The position numbers and the translations under genes were made by a program. A stretch of 64,000 nucleotides of DNA from positions 3,606,501 to 3,670,500 of the forward strand of contig NZ_CP104143.1 in NCBI RefSeq assembly GCF_025200715.1, in the 5' to 3' direction. The notes below the pieces were generated by a model. That model ran no database searches and had not been told where the DNA came from. It saw only the letters and a program-made list of their open reading frames with translations. The first letter of the stretch is position 1. Each line of letters starts with the position of its first letter. Shown here in pieces: positions 55,806 to 64,000 of this stretch. The stretch comes from Rhizobium sullae. Its GTDB lineage: Bacteria; Pseudomonadota; Alphaproteobacteria; Rhizobiales; Rhizobiaceae.

Positions 55806-57206
55806 TTAATATCTGTAGTGGTCAGACTTGAAAGGACCCTTCGGCGAAACGCCGATATAGGCGGCCTGTTCTTCAGAAAGCTGCGTCAGCTTCACGCCAA
55901 GCTTGTCGAGGTGCAAGCGCGCAACCTTCTCATCGAGGTGCTTAGGCAGGATGTAGACCTGGTTGGAATATTGATCCGGCTTGGTGAAGAGTTCGATCTG
56001 AGCCAGGGTCTGGTTGGTGAAGGAAGCCGACATGACGAAGGACGGATGGCCTGTCGCGTTGCCGAGGTTGAGCAGCCGGCCCTCGGAGAGAAGGATAATG
56101 CGATTGCCCTTCGGGAACTCGATCAGATCGACCTGTGGCTTTACATTCGTCCACTTGAGGTTGCGGAGCGAAGCAACTTCGATTTCGTTGTCGAAGTGGC
56201 CGATATTGCCGACGATCGCCATATCCTTCATCTGACGCATATGGTCGATGCGGATGACGTCCTTGTTGCCAGTCGTGGTGACGAAGATATCAGCCGACGA
56301 GACGACGTCCTCGAGCAGCACGACTTCATAACCGTCCATGGCGGCCTGCAGCGCGCAGATCGGATCGGCTTCCGTGACCTTGACGCGGGCACCGGCGCCG
56401 GAAAGTGACGCCGCCGAACCCTTGCCGACGTCGCCATATCCGCAGACGACGGCAACCTTGCCGGCCATCATCACGTCAGTGGCGCGACGGATGCCATCGA
56501 CCAGCGATTCCTTGCAACCGTACTTGTTGTCGAATTTCGACTTGGTGACCGAGTCGTTGACGTTGATCGCCGGGAAGGGCAACAGGCCCTTCTGGCTAAG
56601 CTGGTAGAGGCGGTTGACGCCGGTGGTGGTTTCTTCGGTGACACCCTTGATCGCATCACGGTGTTTCGTGAACCAGCCTGGTGAAGTGGCAAGCCGCTTC
56701 TTGATCTGTGCAAAGAGGATTTCTTCCTCTTCGGAATGCGGGTGCGAGAGCACGTCTTCGCCAGCCTCAGCACGCGCGCCGAGCAGGATGTACATGGTAG
56801 CGTCGCCACCATCGTCGAGGATCATGTTGGAGAGACCGCCATCGGCCCACTGGAAGATCTTGTCGGTGTAGACCCAGTAGTCCTCGAGCGATTCGCCCTT
56901 GACGGCAAAGACCGGAACGCCGGAAGCCGCGATTGCGGCAGCGGCATGGTCCTGCGTCGAGAAGATGTTGCACGAGGCCCAGCGGACTTGGGCGCCGAGC
57001 GCCACCAGCGTTTCGATCAGAACAGCCGTCTGGATCGTCATGTGCAGCGAGCCCGTGATACGCGCGCCCTTCAGCGGTTGCGACGGGCCGAATTCGGCGC
57101 GGCAGGACATGAGGCCCGGCATTTCGGTTTCGGCGATCGTAATTTCCTTACGGCCGAAATCCGCCAGACCGATATCGGCGACGACATAATCTTTTTCAGT
57201 GCTCAT
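55806..57206 (-). CDS. ahcY: adenosylhomocysteinase
   Basis: Hydrolyses S-adenosylhomocysteine to adenosine and homocysteine, clearing the product of methylation. The 466-residue product has the NAD-binding [31 protein letters not shown] and the C-terminal PFKSDHYRY. It starts at [20 protein letters not shown] with GGAG six bases upstream. A 20-bp inverted repeat lies 126 bases upstream (57332-57351). Confidence 0.97.
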   Translation of the reverse strand: MSTEKDYVVADIGLADFGRKEITIAETEMPGLMSCRAEFGPSQPLKGARITGSLHMTIQTAVLIETLVALGAQVRWASCNIFSTQDHAAAAIAASGVPVFAVKGESLEDYWVYTDKIFQWADGGLSNMILDDGGDATMYILLGARAEAGEDVLSHPHSEEEEILFAQIKKRLATSPGWFTKHRDAIKGVTEETTTGVNRLYQLSQKGLLPFPAINVNDSVTKSKFDNKYGCKESLVDGIRRATDVMMAGKVAVVCGYGDVGKGSAASLSGAGARVKVTEADPICALQAAMDGYEVVLLEDVVSSADIFVTTTGNKDVIRIDHMRQMKDMAIVGNIGHFDNEIEVASLRNLKWTNVKPQVDLIEFPKGNRIILLSEGRLLNLGNATGHPSFVMSASFTNQTLAQIELFTKPDQYSNQVYILPKHLDEKVARLHLDKLGVKLTQLSEEQAAYIGVSPKGPFKSDHYRY

Positions 57207-57331
57207 CGAGGTCTCCAGCTGAAAAGCGTCTCATAGTCAAAGCGCGCAGTGACGGCGCAATAGCTCGAGCGCGTGCATGACGCACGGCCGTGCTCGCCGT
57301 GTAGCAGGCTTCATAGGCAATGGCAACAAGG

Positions 57332-57351
57332 ATATAAAGAAGTCTTTATAT
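57332..57351. promoter_or_regulatory. inverted-repeat operator candidate upstream of ahcY
   Basis: ATATAAAGA-AG-TCTTTATAT is a perfect inverted repeat with nine-base arms. It is followed by a direct repeat TTTATATGTTTATATG (57345-57360). Similar sites would suit an ArsR-type regulator of methyl-cycle genes such as SahR, which responds to adenosylhomocysteine; that assignment is inference. Confidence 0.55.
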
Positions 57352-57373
57352 GTTTATATGAAGCCCGGAAAGC

Positions 57374-57670
57374 TCACATTTCTTCGCCGAACTTGTCCTG
57401 GACCAATTGATCCAATGCGTTCAGCGCTTCGGCGGCCTGGTTGCCGCACGCGGATACGAGAACGGTCGTGCCCGGACTCGCAGCAAGCATCATCAAGCCC
57501 ATGATCGAGGTGCCGCCGACCGTCATGCCGTCCTTCGAGACAGTAACGGCAGCGTCGAATGTTTCGACCATCTGGACAAATTTGGCGGAGGCGCGCGCGT
57601 GTAGGCCGCGTTTGTTGACGATGAGCAGTTCCCGGGAAAGCGCGGTCATGGCGGGGCTTGTGCTCATCAT
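57374..57670 (-). CDS. ptsH: phosphocarrier protein HPr
   Basis: Phosphorelay protein of the regulatory phosphotransferase system. The product (98 residues from 57670, or shorter from internal ATGs) has the phospho-His site NKRGLHARASAKFVQ and the Ser region VGGTSIMGLMMLAAS, which HprK can phosphorylate. Its start overlaps the EIIA stop (ATGATGA). Confidence 0.93.
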   Translation of the reverse strand: MMSTSPAMTALSRELLIVNKRGLHARASAKFVQMVETFDAAVTVSKDGMTVGGTSIMGLMMLAASPGTTVLVSACGNQAAEALNALDQLVQDKFGEEM

Positions 57671-58068
57671 TTGCCGCTCAGAACGCGGCTGGCGACATTG
57701 ATGTATTTCCGCCCGGCCTCGGACGCTTCGACGAGCGCCTTTTCCATGTTGTTTTCGCCGCGTACGCCGGCAAGCTTGATCAGCATCGGCAGGTTCATGC
57801 CGGCAATCACTTCCGTATGACCGCTGCTCATCACCGAAATGGCGAGATTGGAAGGAGTACCCCCGAACATATCGGTCAGGATGACGACGCCGTGGCCATC
57901 GTCCGCGCCAGAGACCGCGTGCAGGATATCCTGCCGTCTCTGATCCATATCGTCTTCGGGGCCGATGCAGACCGTCTCGATAAATTTCTGAGGACCGACG
58001 ACATGCTCCACGGCATGACGAAACTCTTCAGCCAGCTTGCCATGAGTGACAAGCACAAGTCCGATCAT
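57667..58068 (-). CDS. PTS EIIA component, mannose family
   Basis: The 133-residue EIIA(Man)-fold protein has the phospho-His site LVTHGKLAEEF near residue 9 and TDMFGGTPSNLAISV. No EIIB, EIIC or EIID gene is next to it, so it probably regulates rather than transports, like the ManX-type EIIA of rhizobial PTS-Ntr systems. Between hprK and ptsH on the same strand. Confidence 0.92.
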   Translation of the reverse strand: MIGLVLVTHGKLAEEFRHAVEHVVGPQKFIETVCIGPEDDMDQRRQDILHAVSGADDGHGVVILTDMFGGTPSNLAISVMSSGHTEVIAGMNLPMLIKLAGVRGENNMEKALVEASEAGRKYINVASRVLSGK

Positions 58069-58220
58069 GATTTAACTGCTCCCAATGGCATATAAACGGT
58101 GGCCCCAATATCGCAATGCAGCAATCGCGTCCACCGGTGGGGGCACATCTTGGCCATCAAAAGCCGAAGTGCAAGATAAAAATGCAGAGATATGGGGCGA
58201 ATCCGCCTGTATAGCAGGCA

Positions 58221-58673
58221 CTATCGGCCTATGTCCGGTGCCTTTGCCATCAAAATCGCGAGAGGTACTGTAGCGTTTGCCAGCAAGCGAAGAGCCGGCA
58301 GCGAAAAATCTTCTGCGAAATGCGCGATGTCGTTGTCCGGTGGGAGGCGATTCTCGCCCGACGCACTGCCGGGGAGCACGGCGTAATGCATCGGGGCGAG
58401 CGGGACGCTTTCGCATTTGACGATGCCGGTCCCGCGCAACTCGATTAACCCGGAGATTGCGGAAGGACATTCGGCAACGATCTCACCATCGCGTTTCGAC
58501 AGAAATACCTGATCGTCGGCGACCAGCAAGGCAGCCAGCCCCATCCGCTTCGCTTCCGTGATACAAGTGAATGCCAGCATGGATTTACCCCAGCCCGAGG
58601 GGCCAACGAAGAGCAGACCGGTCCTGTTGATGACGATCGCCGTGGCGTTGATGTTGAAAGCCGCGCCCATCAC
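58221..58673 (-). CDS. hprK: HPr kinase/phosphorylase, short alphaproteobacterial form
   Basis: The 150-residue product corresponds to the C-terminal catalytic domain only of Bacillus HprK (about 310 residues). It has Walker A FVGPSGWGKSMLAF, ADDQVFLSK and the HprK signature LIELRGTGIVKC. It is expected to phosphorylate the Ser of HPr. It overlaps the chvG stop by four bases, tying it to the two-component genes; 150 bases separate it from EIIA. Confidence 0.9.
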   Translation of the reverse strand: MMGAAFNINATAIVINRTGLLFVGPSGWGKSMLAFTCITEAKRMGLAALLVADDQVFLSKRDGEIVAECPSAISGLIELRGTGIVKCESVPLAPMHYAVLPGSASGENRLPPDNDIAHFAEDFSLPALRLLANATVPLAILMAKAPDIGR

Positions 58674-60463
58674 GACGACATCGAGACTGCGGGCAGGGCG
58701 AGAATGAAGCGGGCGCCAAGCACTTCAGCCGTTTCCGCATCAACGATGTTTTCGGCGCGCAACGAGCCGCCATGCGCCTCCGCGATCTGACGGCTGATCG
58801 ATAGGCCGAGACCGGAATTCTGCCCGAAGCCTTCCGATTCCGGCCGGTCGGTGTAGAAGCGCTCAAAGATACGGTCGATATTTTCCGCCTGGATACCTGG
58901 GCCGTTGTCTTCGATGTAGACGATGCAACGGGACCGCGTGCGAAACAGCCGGACTGTGATCTTGCCGCCTTCATCTGGAACGAAGGAGCGGGCGTTCTCG
59001 ATCAGGTTGGTGATGATCTGTCCGATACGAAGATCATGGCCGTTAACAACGAAGCGCGTCTTGATCCCAGGCTTGCGTTCAATCGCGAACTCGATCTGCA
59101 CGTCCTTGTTCTTATGGCGAATCTGTCTGGAAACCTCAACCAGATCGCTGAGGAAAGCCTCGAGATCGACGGATTGGGCATCGACACGGGCAAGCTCGGC
59201 ATCAAGGCGAGAGGCGTCGGAGATATCGCTGATGAGACGATCGAGGCGGCGGACGTCATGTTGGATCACATCCATCAACCGTTTCTTGGAATCATCCGAC
59301 TTGGCAAGCGGCAACGTCTCCACAGCGCTGCGAAGCGACGTCAGCGGGTTCTTGAGCTCGTGGCTGACATCGGCGGCAAAACTCTCGATCGCATCGATGC
59401 GGTCATAAAGTGCGGTGGTCATTGCGCGGAGGGCGATCGAAAGGTTCCCAATCTCGTCCTGGCGGGCCGAAAAATCGGGGATCTCCTCGCGCTCCTTCGC
59501 GCCGCGCCGGACGCGGATCGCCGCAGCCGAGAGACGGCGAAGCGGATTGGCGATAGTCGAGGATAGAACCAGCGACAGCAGAACGTTGACGAGCGTCGCC
59601 ACACCGAAGACGCGCATAATCGCCAGTCGTTCAGCATGGACGATGTTGTCGATGTCGCCTGCCTGCGTTGAAAGGAGCAGAACGCCGAGAACGGCGCGAA
59701 AACGCTGGACCGGGACAGCCACAGAGACGATCAGCTCACCCTTTTCGGTGGTGCGTACAACGGCGCCGCGCACACCAGTCAGCGCATTCATCACTTCCGG
59801 ATAGATTGATCCGTCGCCGCCCGGCGCTTCCTTGTAGACCGGCAGGTTTCCAGGTTGCAACGCCTTGTTGAAAAGCGTCGTAAGCCATTCGCCCCAAGTC
59901 TGCTTTTCCTCTTCAACCGGCGGCAAATTGAAGCGCAAAACCTGGCCGCGCGAATAAAGATGGCGGGAATCGAGAAGCAGGTTGGCATCGGCATCGAAGA
60001 TGCGGGCGCGCGTTCGCGTTGGCGAAATTAGCCGCCTGAGAACCGGTGCAACCTTTTCCGGATCGATAGGGAACTCCAGATCCTCATCATTCGGGACAGG
60101 CGTAATACTTTGCCCGGCCTGCAACTCGAGAAGCTTCTGCGGATCGATCGTGATCGAGTTGGTATCGACGGAAGCCGATGCCGAAACCGCGCCGGCAATG
60201 ATTTCGCCTTGCGTCAGCAAGCTTTCGACGCGGGCGTCGATCAGCCCCTCGCGAAACTGGTTGAGGTAAAGAATGCCGCCGACAAGGACGAGCAGTGCTG
60301 CGAGATTGAAAAAGAGAATGCGGCGCGTCAGGCTCGAAAAGACCGCATTGCCGAAGATCCGGCGAATGATGGTGAAGGGATGCGACCAGCGCCTTCCCCT
60401 GACACGGCGGCCGCTCAAGCCTTCCGCATCATCCAAATCCCTTTCCTGCACCAACTGTGCCAA
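58670..60463 (-). CDS. chvG: sensor histidine kinase ChvG (ExoS)
   Basis: Inner-membrane sensor of 597 residues for acid and envelope signals. Two membrane segments (ILFFNLAALLVLVGGILYL at about 47-65 and VATLVNVLLSLVLSS at about 290-305) flank a periplasmic domain. HAMP region, then H-box ADVSHELKNPLTSLRSAVE, N-box IITNLIENARSFVP, DNGPGIQ and SGLGLSISRQIAEAHGG. Divided by a short gap from chvI; in other rhizobia the periplasmic regulator ExoR represses it, but exoR is not in this window. Confidence 0.95.
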   Translation of the reverse strand: MAQLVQERDLDDAEGLSGRRVRGRRWSHPFTIIRRIFGNAVFSSLTRRILFFNLAALLVLVGGILYLNQFREGLIDARVESLLTQGEIIAGAVSASASVDTNSITIDPQKLLELQAGQSITPVPNDEDLEFPIDPEKVAPVLRRLISPTRTRARIFDADANLLLDSRHLYSRGQVLRFNLPPVEEEKQTWGEWLTTLFNKALQPGNLPVYKEAPGGDGSIYPEVMNALTGVRGAVVRTTEKGELIVSVAVPVQRFRAVLGVLLLSTQAGDIDNIVHAERLAIMRVFGVATLVNVLLSLVLSSTIANPLRRLSAAAIRVRRGAKEREEIPDFSARQDEIGNLSIALRAMTTALYDRIDAIESFAADVSHELKNPLTSLRSAVETLPLAKSDDSKKRLMDVIQHDVRRLDRLISDISDASRLDAELARVDAQSVDLEAFLSDLVEVSRQIRHKNKDVQIEFAIERKPGIKTRFVVNGHDLRIGQIITNLIENARSFVPDEGGKITVRLFRTRSRCIVYIEDNGPGIQAENIDRIFERFYTDRPESEGFGQNSGLGLSISRQIAEAHGGSLRAENIVDAETAEVLGARFILALPAVSMSS

Positions 60464-60540
60464 CGACAGGCCCTTTCGGAGGGCGCGGCCGTTGCCGGCC
60501 TGCGGCCCTCGACAATACTCATGCGCCGCGCCGTCCGGCG

Positions 60541-61290
60541 TCAGGCTGCTTCGCGGAAGCGGTAGCCCACTCCGTAAAGCGTTTCAATCATATCAAAGTC
60601 GGTATCGACCATCTTGAATTTCTTGCGAAGCCGCTTGATGTGGCTGTCGATGGTGCGGTCGTCGACATAGACCTGTTCGTCATAGGCCGCGTCCATCAGC
60701 GCATCGCGGCTTTTCACTACGCCCGGACGCTGTGCGAGCGAGTGAAGGATCAGGAACTCGGTCACCGTCAGCGTTACCGGTTCGCCCTTCCACGTGCAGG
60801 TATGGCGTTCCTGGTCCATGACGAGCTGGCCGCGCTCCAACGAACGCGCAAGCTGGGCAGCGCCCGCCTTAGGCGCAGCGCCGGCGGCCGAGACGGCCGT
60901 TGCTTCCCGGCTGGAGGCGCGACGAAGCACGGCGCGGACCCGTTCCACAAGCAATCGCTGAGAGAATGGCTTTGTGATGAAATCATCCGCGCCCATTTTG
61001 AGGCCGAAGAGTTCGTCGATCTCCTCATCCTTCGAGGTGAGGAAAATCACCGGCATATCGGATTTTTGCCGCAAGCGGCGCAAGAGCTCCATTCCATCCA
61101 TGCGCGGCATCTTGATATCGAAGATGGCAAGATGCGGCGGGCGCGCGATAAGGCCATCGAGGGCCGAGGCGCCATCCGTGTAGGTTTCGACCTTGTATCC
61201 TTCGGCTTCCAGTGCGATCGACACCGAAGTCAGGATGTTGCGGTCGTCGTCAACGAGCGCGATTGTCGCCATGGTGTTCGTCTCCGTCAT
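60541..61290 (-). CDS. chvI: response regulator ChvI
   Basis: OmpR-family regulator partner of ChvG. The product (249 residues from 61290, or 243 from the ATG at 61272) has [13 protein letters not shown], the phosphorylated Asp in [22 protein letters not shown], the Lys in ITKPFSQRL, and a C-terminal winged helix ([20 protein letters not shown]). Both starts have a GGAG. Divergent from pckA. Confidence 0.95.
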   Translation of the reverse strand: MTETNTMATIALVDDDRNILTSVSIALEAEGYKVETYTDGASALDGLIARPPHLAIFDIKMPRMDGMELLRRLRQKSDMPVIFLTSKDEEIDELFGLKMGADDFITKPFSQRLLVERVRAVLRRASSREATAVSAAGAAPKAGAAQLARSLERGQLVMDQERHTCTWKGEPVTLTVTEFLILHSLAQRPGVVKSRDALMDAAYDEQVYVDDRTIDSHIKRLRKKFKMVDTDFDMIETLYGVGYRFREAA

Positions 61291-61616
61291 CTATGCGCAT
61301 CTCCCGGAATTTTTGATGTCCCCAGGCCGGCCCCAACGACCGGATGCGCTTATGGAGGATAAAGGTGGAACAAATTGTGGCAAAGATAAAGGGTAGCATT
61401 GTCGCAATGATCAAAACGGCAGGACACAAGTGTTGCGATAAAAATCGATCCAAAATGCTCAGTTCAAACGATTTAAAATGAATAAAATAAATTTAAATCG
61501 ATTAAATATTTGATATCATTATATTTTCTTCATTTAGCGCTATTGCTTTTTAAAATTCGTCACCTTACTTTTTCTCTCAGTTTTAACGGCGGCAGCCTTG
61601 GACGAAAGGAAAAGCC
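61291..61616. promoter_or_regulatory. chvI-pckA divergent regulatory region
   Basis: This 326-base gap has no gene. From 61440 to 61560 it is very AT-rich. CGATTTAAA (61469-61477) and TTTAAATCG (61492-61500) form a perfect nine-base inverted repeat, and three CGAT cores (61446, 61469, 61499) are spaced closely, resembling LacI-type operators. In Sinorhizobium pckA is controlled by a LacI-family regulator, PckR; a link here is inference. Confidence 0.55.
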
Positions 61617-63227
61617 ATGGAGACGTTCGGAATTCACAACCCGGCGATAGCGCTGGCGACGATCGGTTTGGGACGCGCAAAAAGCGTCCGCTATAACCTT
61701 AGCGCCGCCTCCCTTTATGAAGAAGCGATTCGCCGCGGTGAAGCCGAACTCACGGCCCAAGGCGCCCTTCGTGCTCTGACAGGACAGCATACCGGCCGCT
61801 CGCCACGCGACAAATTCGTCGTCCGCGATGCCAATACGGACGGCGAAATCTGGTGGGACAACAACAAGCCGATGTCGCCGGAGCATTTTGCCTTGCTGCA
61901 TCAAGATATGCTGGCGCATGCCGTCGGCAAGGAGCTTTTCGCTCAGGACCTGATCGGCGGCGCCGACAAGAACTACGCGCTGCCGACGCGTGTCGTGACG
62001 GAATTTGCCTGGCACTCGCTTTTCATCCGCAATCTTCTGATCCGTCCGGAGCTTTCTGCCCTTGCATCCTTCGTGCCGAAACTGACGATCATCGATCTGC
62101 CGAGCTTCAAGGCTGATCCGGAGCGCCACGGCTGCCGCAGTGAAACGGTGATTGCATGTGATCTCACGAACGGCCTCGTTCTGATTGGCGGCACCTCTTA
62201 TGCCGGCGAGATGAAGAAATCCGTCTTCACCGTGCTTAACTACTTGCTTCCAGCAACCGGTGTCATGCCAATGCATTGCTCGGCGAATGCCGGCCCGGAT
62301 GGTGATTCTGCGGTTTTCTTCGGCCTCTCCGGCACCGGCAAGACGACGCTCTCTGCTGATCCGACGCGTACGTTGATCGGAGACGACGAGCATGGCTGGG
62401 GCGAAAATGGCATCTTCAACTTCGAAGGCGGCTGCTATGCCAAGACGATCCGCCTTTCGGCGGAAGCGGAGCCGGAAATCTATGCGACGACGCAGCGTTT
62501 CGGCACGGTGCTTGAAAACGTGGTGCTCAACGAACTGCGTGAGCCGGATTTCGACGACGGTTCGCTGACGGAAAACACCCGCTGCGCCTATCCGCTTGAT
62601 TTCATTCCCAATGCCTCGAAGACAGGCCTCGCCGCGCATCCAAAGACGATCATCATGCTAACGGCAGATGCTTTCGGCGTCATGCCGCCGATCGCGCGTC
62701 TGACGCCGGATCAGGCCATGTATCACTTCCTTTCCGGCTATACCGCAAAGGTCGCCGGCACGGAGAAGGGAGTGACGGAGCCGGAAGCGACATTCTCGAC
62801 CTGCTTCGGTGCGCCGTTCATGCCGCGTCATCCGACTGAATATGGCAATCTCTTGAAGCAGCTGATTGGCCGCCATGGTGTTGATTGCTGGCTGGTCAAC
62901 ACGGGCTGGACGGGCGGCGCATACGGCACCGGCAAGCGCATGCCGATCAAGGCAACGCGCGCCTTACTGTCGGCAGCTCTCTCCGGCGAACTGGCCAAGG
63001 CAGAGTTCCGCATTGATCCGAATTTTGGTTTCGCAGTGCCCGTTGCTGTCGCTGGCGTCGAAACCAGCATTCTCGATCCGCGCTCCACGTGGGCCAACGG
63101 GGCGGCATATGACGTTCAGGCAGAAAAGCTCGTCTCAATGTTCATTTCGAACTTCGCGAAGTTCGAGGCACATGTTGATGGCGGCGTGCGCGATGCGGCA
63201 CCCGGTATCAAGGCCGCTGCCGAATAG
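61617..63227 (+). CDS. pckA: phosphoenolpyruvate carboxykinase (ATP)
   Basis: Makes PEP from oxaloacetate and ATP, the entry to gluconeogenesis during growth on C4 acids. The 536-residue product has [21 protein letters not shown], the P-loop [16 protein letters not shown], and [26 protein letters not shown] lies just upstream of the ATG. Its promoter region is shared with chvI. A terminator with a parS-like overlap follows. Confidence 0.96.
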   Translation: METFGIHNPAIALATIGLGRAKSVRYNLSAASLYEEAIRRGEAELTAQGALRALTGQHTGRSPRDKFVVRDANTDGEIWWDNNKPMSPEHFALLHQDMLAHAVGKELFAQDLIGGADKNYALPTRVVTEFAWHSLFIRNLLIRPELSALASFVPKLTIIDLPSFKADPERHGCRSETVIACDLTNGLVLIGGTSYAGEMKKSVFTVLNYLLPATGVMPMHCSANAGPDGDSAVFFGLSGTGKTTLSADPTRTLIGDDEHGWGENGIFNFEGGCYAKTIRLSAEAEPEIYATTQRFGTVLENVVLNELREPDFDDGSLTENTRCAYPLDFIPNASKTGLAAHPKTIIMLTADAFGVMPPIARLTPDQAMYHFLSGYTAKVAGTEKGVTEPEATFSTCFGAPFMPRHPTEYGNLLKQLIGRHGVDCWLVNTGWTGGAYGTGKRMPIKATRALLSAALSGELAKAEFRIDPNFGFAVPVAVAGVETSILDPRSTWANGAAYDVQAEKLVSMFISNFAKFEAHVDGGVRDAAPGIKAAAE

Positions 63228-63242
63228 GCCACAAGACATTGA

Positions 63243-63258
63243 TGATTCACGTGAAACC
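63243..63258. promoter_or_regulatory. degenerate parS-like sequence
   Basis: TGATTCACGTGAAACC has two mismatches to parS but keeps the central TTCACGTGAA. It lies 15 bases past the pckA stop and overlaps the terminator. About 40 kb from oriC, so it may be a weak site or chance. Confidence 0.45.
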
Positions 63259-63279
63259 CGGCGACCTCGCCGGGTTTTT
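63254..63279 (+). terminator. pckA terminator
   Basis: AAACCCGGCGA pairs with TCGCCGGGTTT around CC, followed by TTC; the T-run is TTTTTC. Confidence 0.85.
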
Positions 63280-63322
63280 CTTTGCATGTTTTAAAAATCC
63301 TGCCGATATGAGATAGAAGCGC

Positions 63323-63757
63323 ATGGCTAGCGACGCGCTCTATATCAACGACAGGATTACCATCGCTGGATGGGAGCTGACGGAACAGTTCGTTCTGGCT
63401 GGCGGTCCCGGCGGCCAGAATGTCAACAAGGTTTCGACCGCCGTCCAGCTGTTCTTCAACATCGTGAATTCCCCCTCGCTTCCCGACCGTGTCAAGACGA
63501 ATGCCACGAAGCTGGCGGGCAAACGCATGTCAAAAGAAGGCGCGCTGATGATCGAGGCAAGTCGTTTTCGCAGCCAGGATCGCAATCGCGAGGATGCGCG
63601 GGAACGCCTCAAGGACTTGATCCTCGAAGCCGCCAAGCCGCCACCGCCACCGCGCAGGAAAACAAAGCCGACCAAAGGCTCGATCGAACGCCGCCTGAAG
63701 GAGAAATCCGGGCGGGCCGAAGTGAAGAAGATGCGCAGCCGTCCTGGCGGAGAATGA
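63323..63757 (+). CDS. arfB: peptidyl-tRNA hydrolase ArfB (YaeJ)
   Basis: Codon-independent ribosome rescue factor. The 144-residue product has the release-factor GGQ motif AGGPGGQNVNKVST and a basic, flexible C-terminal tail (RRLKEKSGRAEVKKM) that enters the mRNA channel. The proline run PPPPPRRK precedes it. Stop one base before the alkB-like start. Confidence 0.93.
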   Translation: MASDALYINDRITIAGWELTEQFVLAGGPGGQNVNKVSTAVQLFFNIVNSPSLPDRVKTNATKLAGKRMSKEGALMIEASRFRSQDRNREDARERLKDLILEAAKPPPPPRRKTKPTKGSIERRLKEKSGRAEVKKMRSRPGGE

Positions 63758-63758
63758 T

Positions 63759-64000
63759 ATGCCGCAGCTTTCGAATGGCGTTCGTCATTTCCCCGAGTAC
63801 CTTGACCGTGCCCGGCAGGAAGGACTCGTCGAAATGATTCGCTCCATCGTCGCCGAAGCCCCGCTTTTCGTGCCCGTGATGCCGGGAACGGGCAGGCCGA
63901 TGTCGGTGCGGATGACCAATTGTGGACCGCTCGGCTGGGTCACGGACAAGGAGCGCGGCTACCGTTATCAATCGACGCATCCGGTCACTGGCATGCCATG
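63759..64000 (+). CDS. alkB: alkB-like dioxygenase, partial (runs off right edge)
   Basis: The visible 80 residues begin MPQLSNGVRHFPEYLDRARQ and include VPVMPGTGRPMSVRMTNCG and PLGWVTDKERGYRYQ, the N-terminal part of AlkB, the 2-oxoglutarate/Fe(II) dioxygenase that removes alkyl groups from DNA bases. The catalytic HxD region lies beyond the edge. Starts just after arfB, so likely in one transcript. Confidence 0.85.
   Translation, partial: MPQLSNGVRHFPEYLDRARQEGLVEMIRSIVAEAPLFVPVMPGTGRPMSVRMTNCGPLGWVTDKERGYRYQSTHPVTGMP

Noticed and set aside
57207..57373. SAM or SAH riboswitch upstream of ahcY
   Set aside because: I could not fold a recognised riboswitch pattern; the visible structure is a DNA-type inverted repeat instead.

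Overview
This window is a stretch of an alphaproteobacterial chromosome, almost certainly Rhizobium or a close relative. It lies next to the replication origin. The evidence is gene content and order: trmE-mnmG-rsmG-parA-parB with ParB sites, hemE facing the DUF299 (ppsR) gene across an AT-rich gap, the maf-aroE-coaE-dnaQ-secB block, chvI-chvG beside a minimal hprK and PTS regulators with pckA divergent from chvI, a rhizobial flagellin, and a PHB depolymerase. I saw no rRNA or tRNA gene, insertion sequence, prophage or CRISPR array.

Layout. 1-524: no recognisable gene, two 29-bp palindromes of identical 12-5-12 geometry, and a look unlike the rest. 525-9371: rsmB, htpX, a DUF1674 protein, acetyl-CoA synthetase, the cell-cycle regulator TrcR, a lone flagellin gene and a propionyl-CoA-type synthetase. 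9455-14494: yggS-type PLP protein (minus), then leuS-lptE-holA (plus). 14497-23200: minus-strand origin block parB-parA-rsmG-mnmG-trmE, rho, hemJ-hemE. 23201-23603: probable oriC. 23604-27226: ppsR-maf-aroE-coaE-dnaQ with overlapping ends. 27278-33795: secB and fxsA (minus), then tim44-type, mltA, smr, XRE regulator and gyrB (plus). 33853-38435: nitroreductase, FAH-family hydrolase, PHB depolymerase, DUF2852 and SprT-like genes. 38513-43571: trpF-trpB-trpA-accD-folC. 43620-55603 (minus): trxA, addA-addB, a MurU-like nucleotidyltransferase, a TsaE/AmgK-like fusion and a DivL-like kinase with tyrosine at the phospho-acceptor position. 55806-61290 (minus): ahcY, HPr, EIIA(Man), HprK, ChvG, ChvI. 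61617-64000 (plus): pckA, arfB and the start of an alkB-like gene.

How it fits together. ParA and ParB act on the parS sites on both sides of oriC, which contains DnaA boxes and clustered GANTC (CcrM) sites. Two of the best parS sites lie inside the start of rsmG and of aroE, where they encode Ser-Arg-Glu-Thr. TrcR and the DivL-like protein add cell-cycle control. HPr, EIIA and HprK form a regulatory phosphotransferase set without a sugar permease, directly downstream of the ChvG-ChvI envelope/acid two-component system. trpFBA-accD-folC is a housekeeping operon.

Most of the window is conserved core chromosome, and I found no convincing novel multi-gene system. The least explained part is the first 0.5 kb; the most informative details are the parS/oriC architecture, the tandem repeat upstream of the flagellin gene, the DivL-type kinase, the TsaE/AmgK-like fusion and the probable operator upstream of ahcY.
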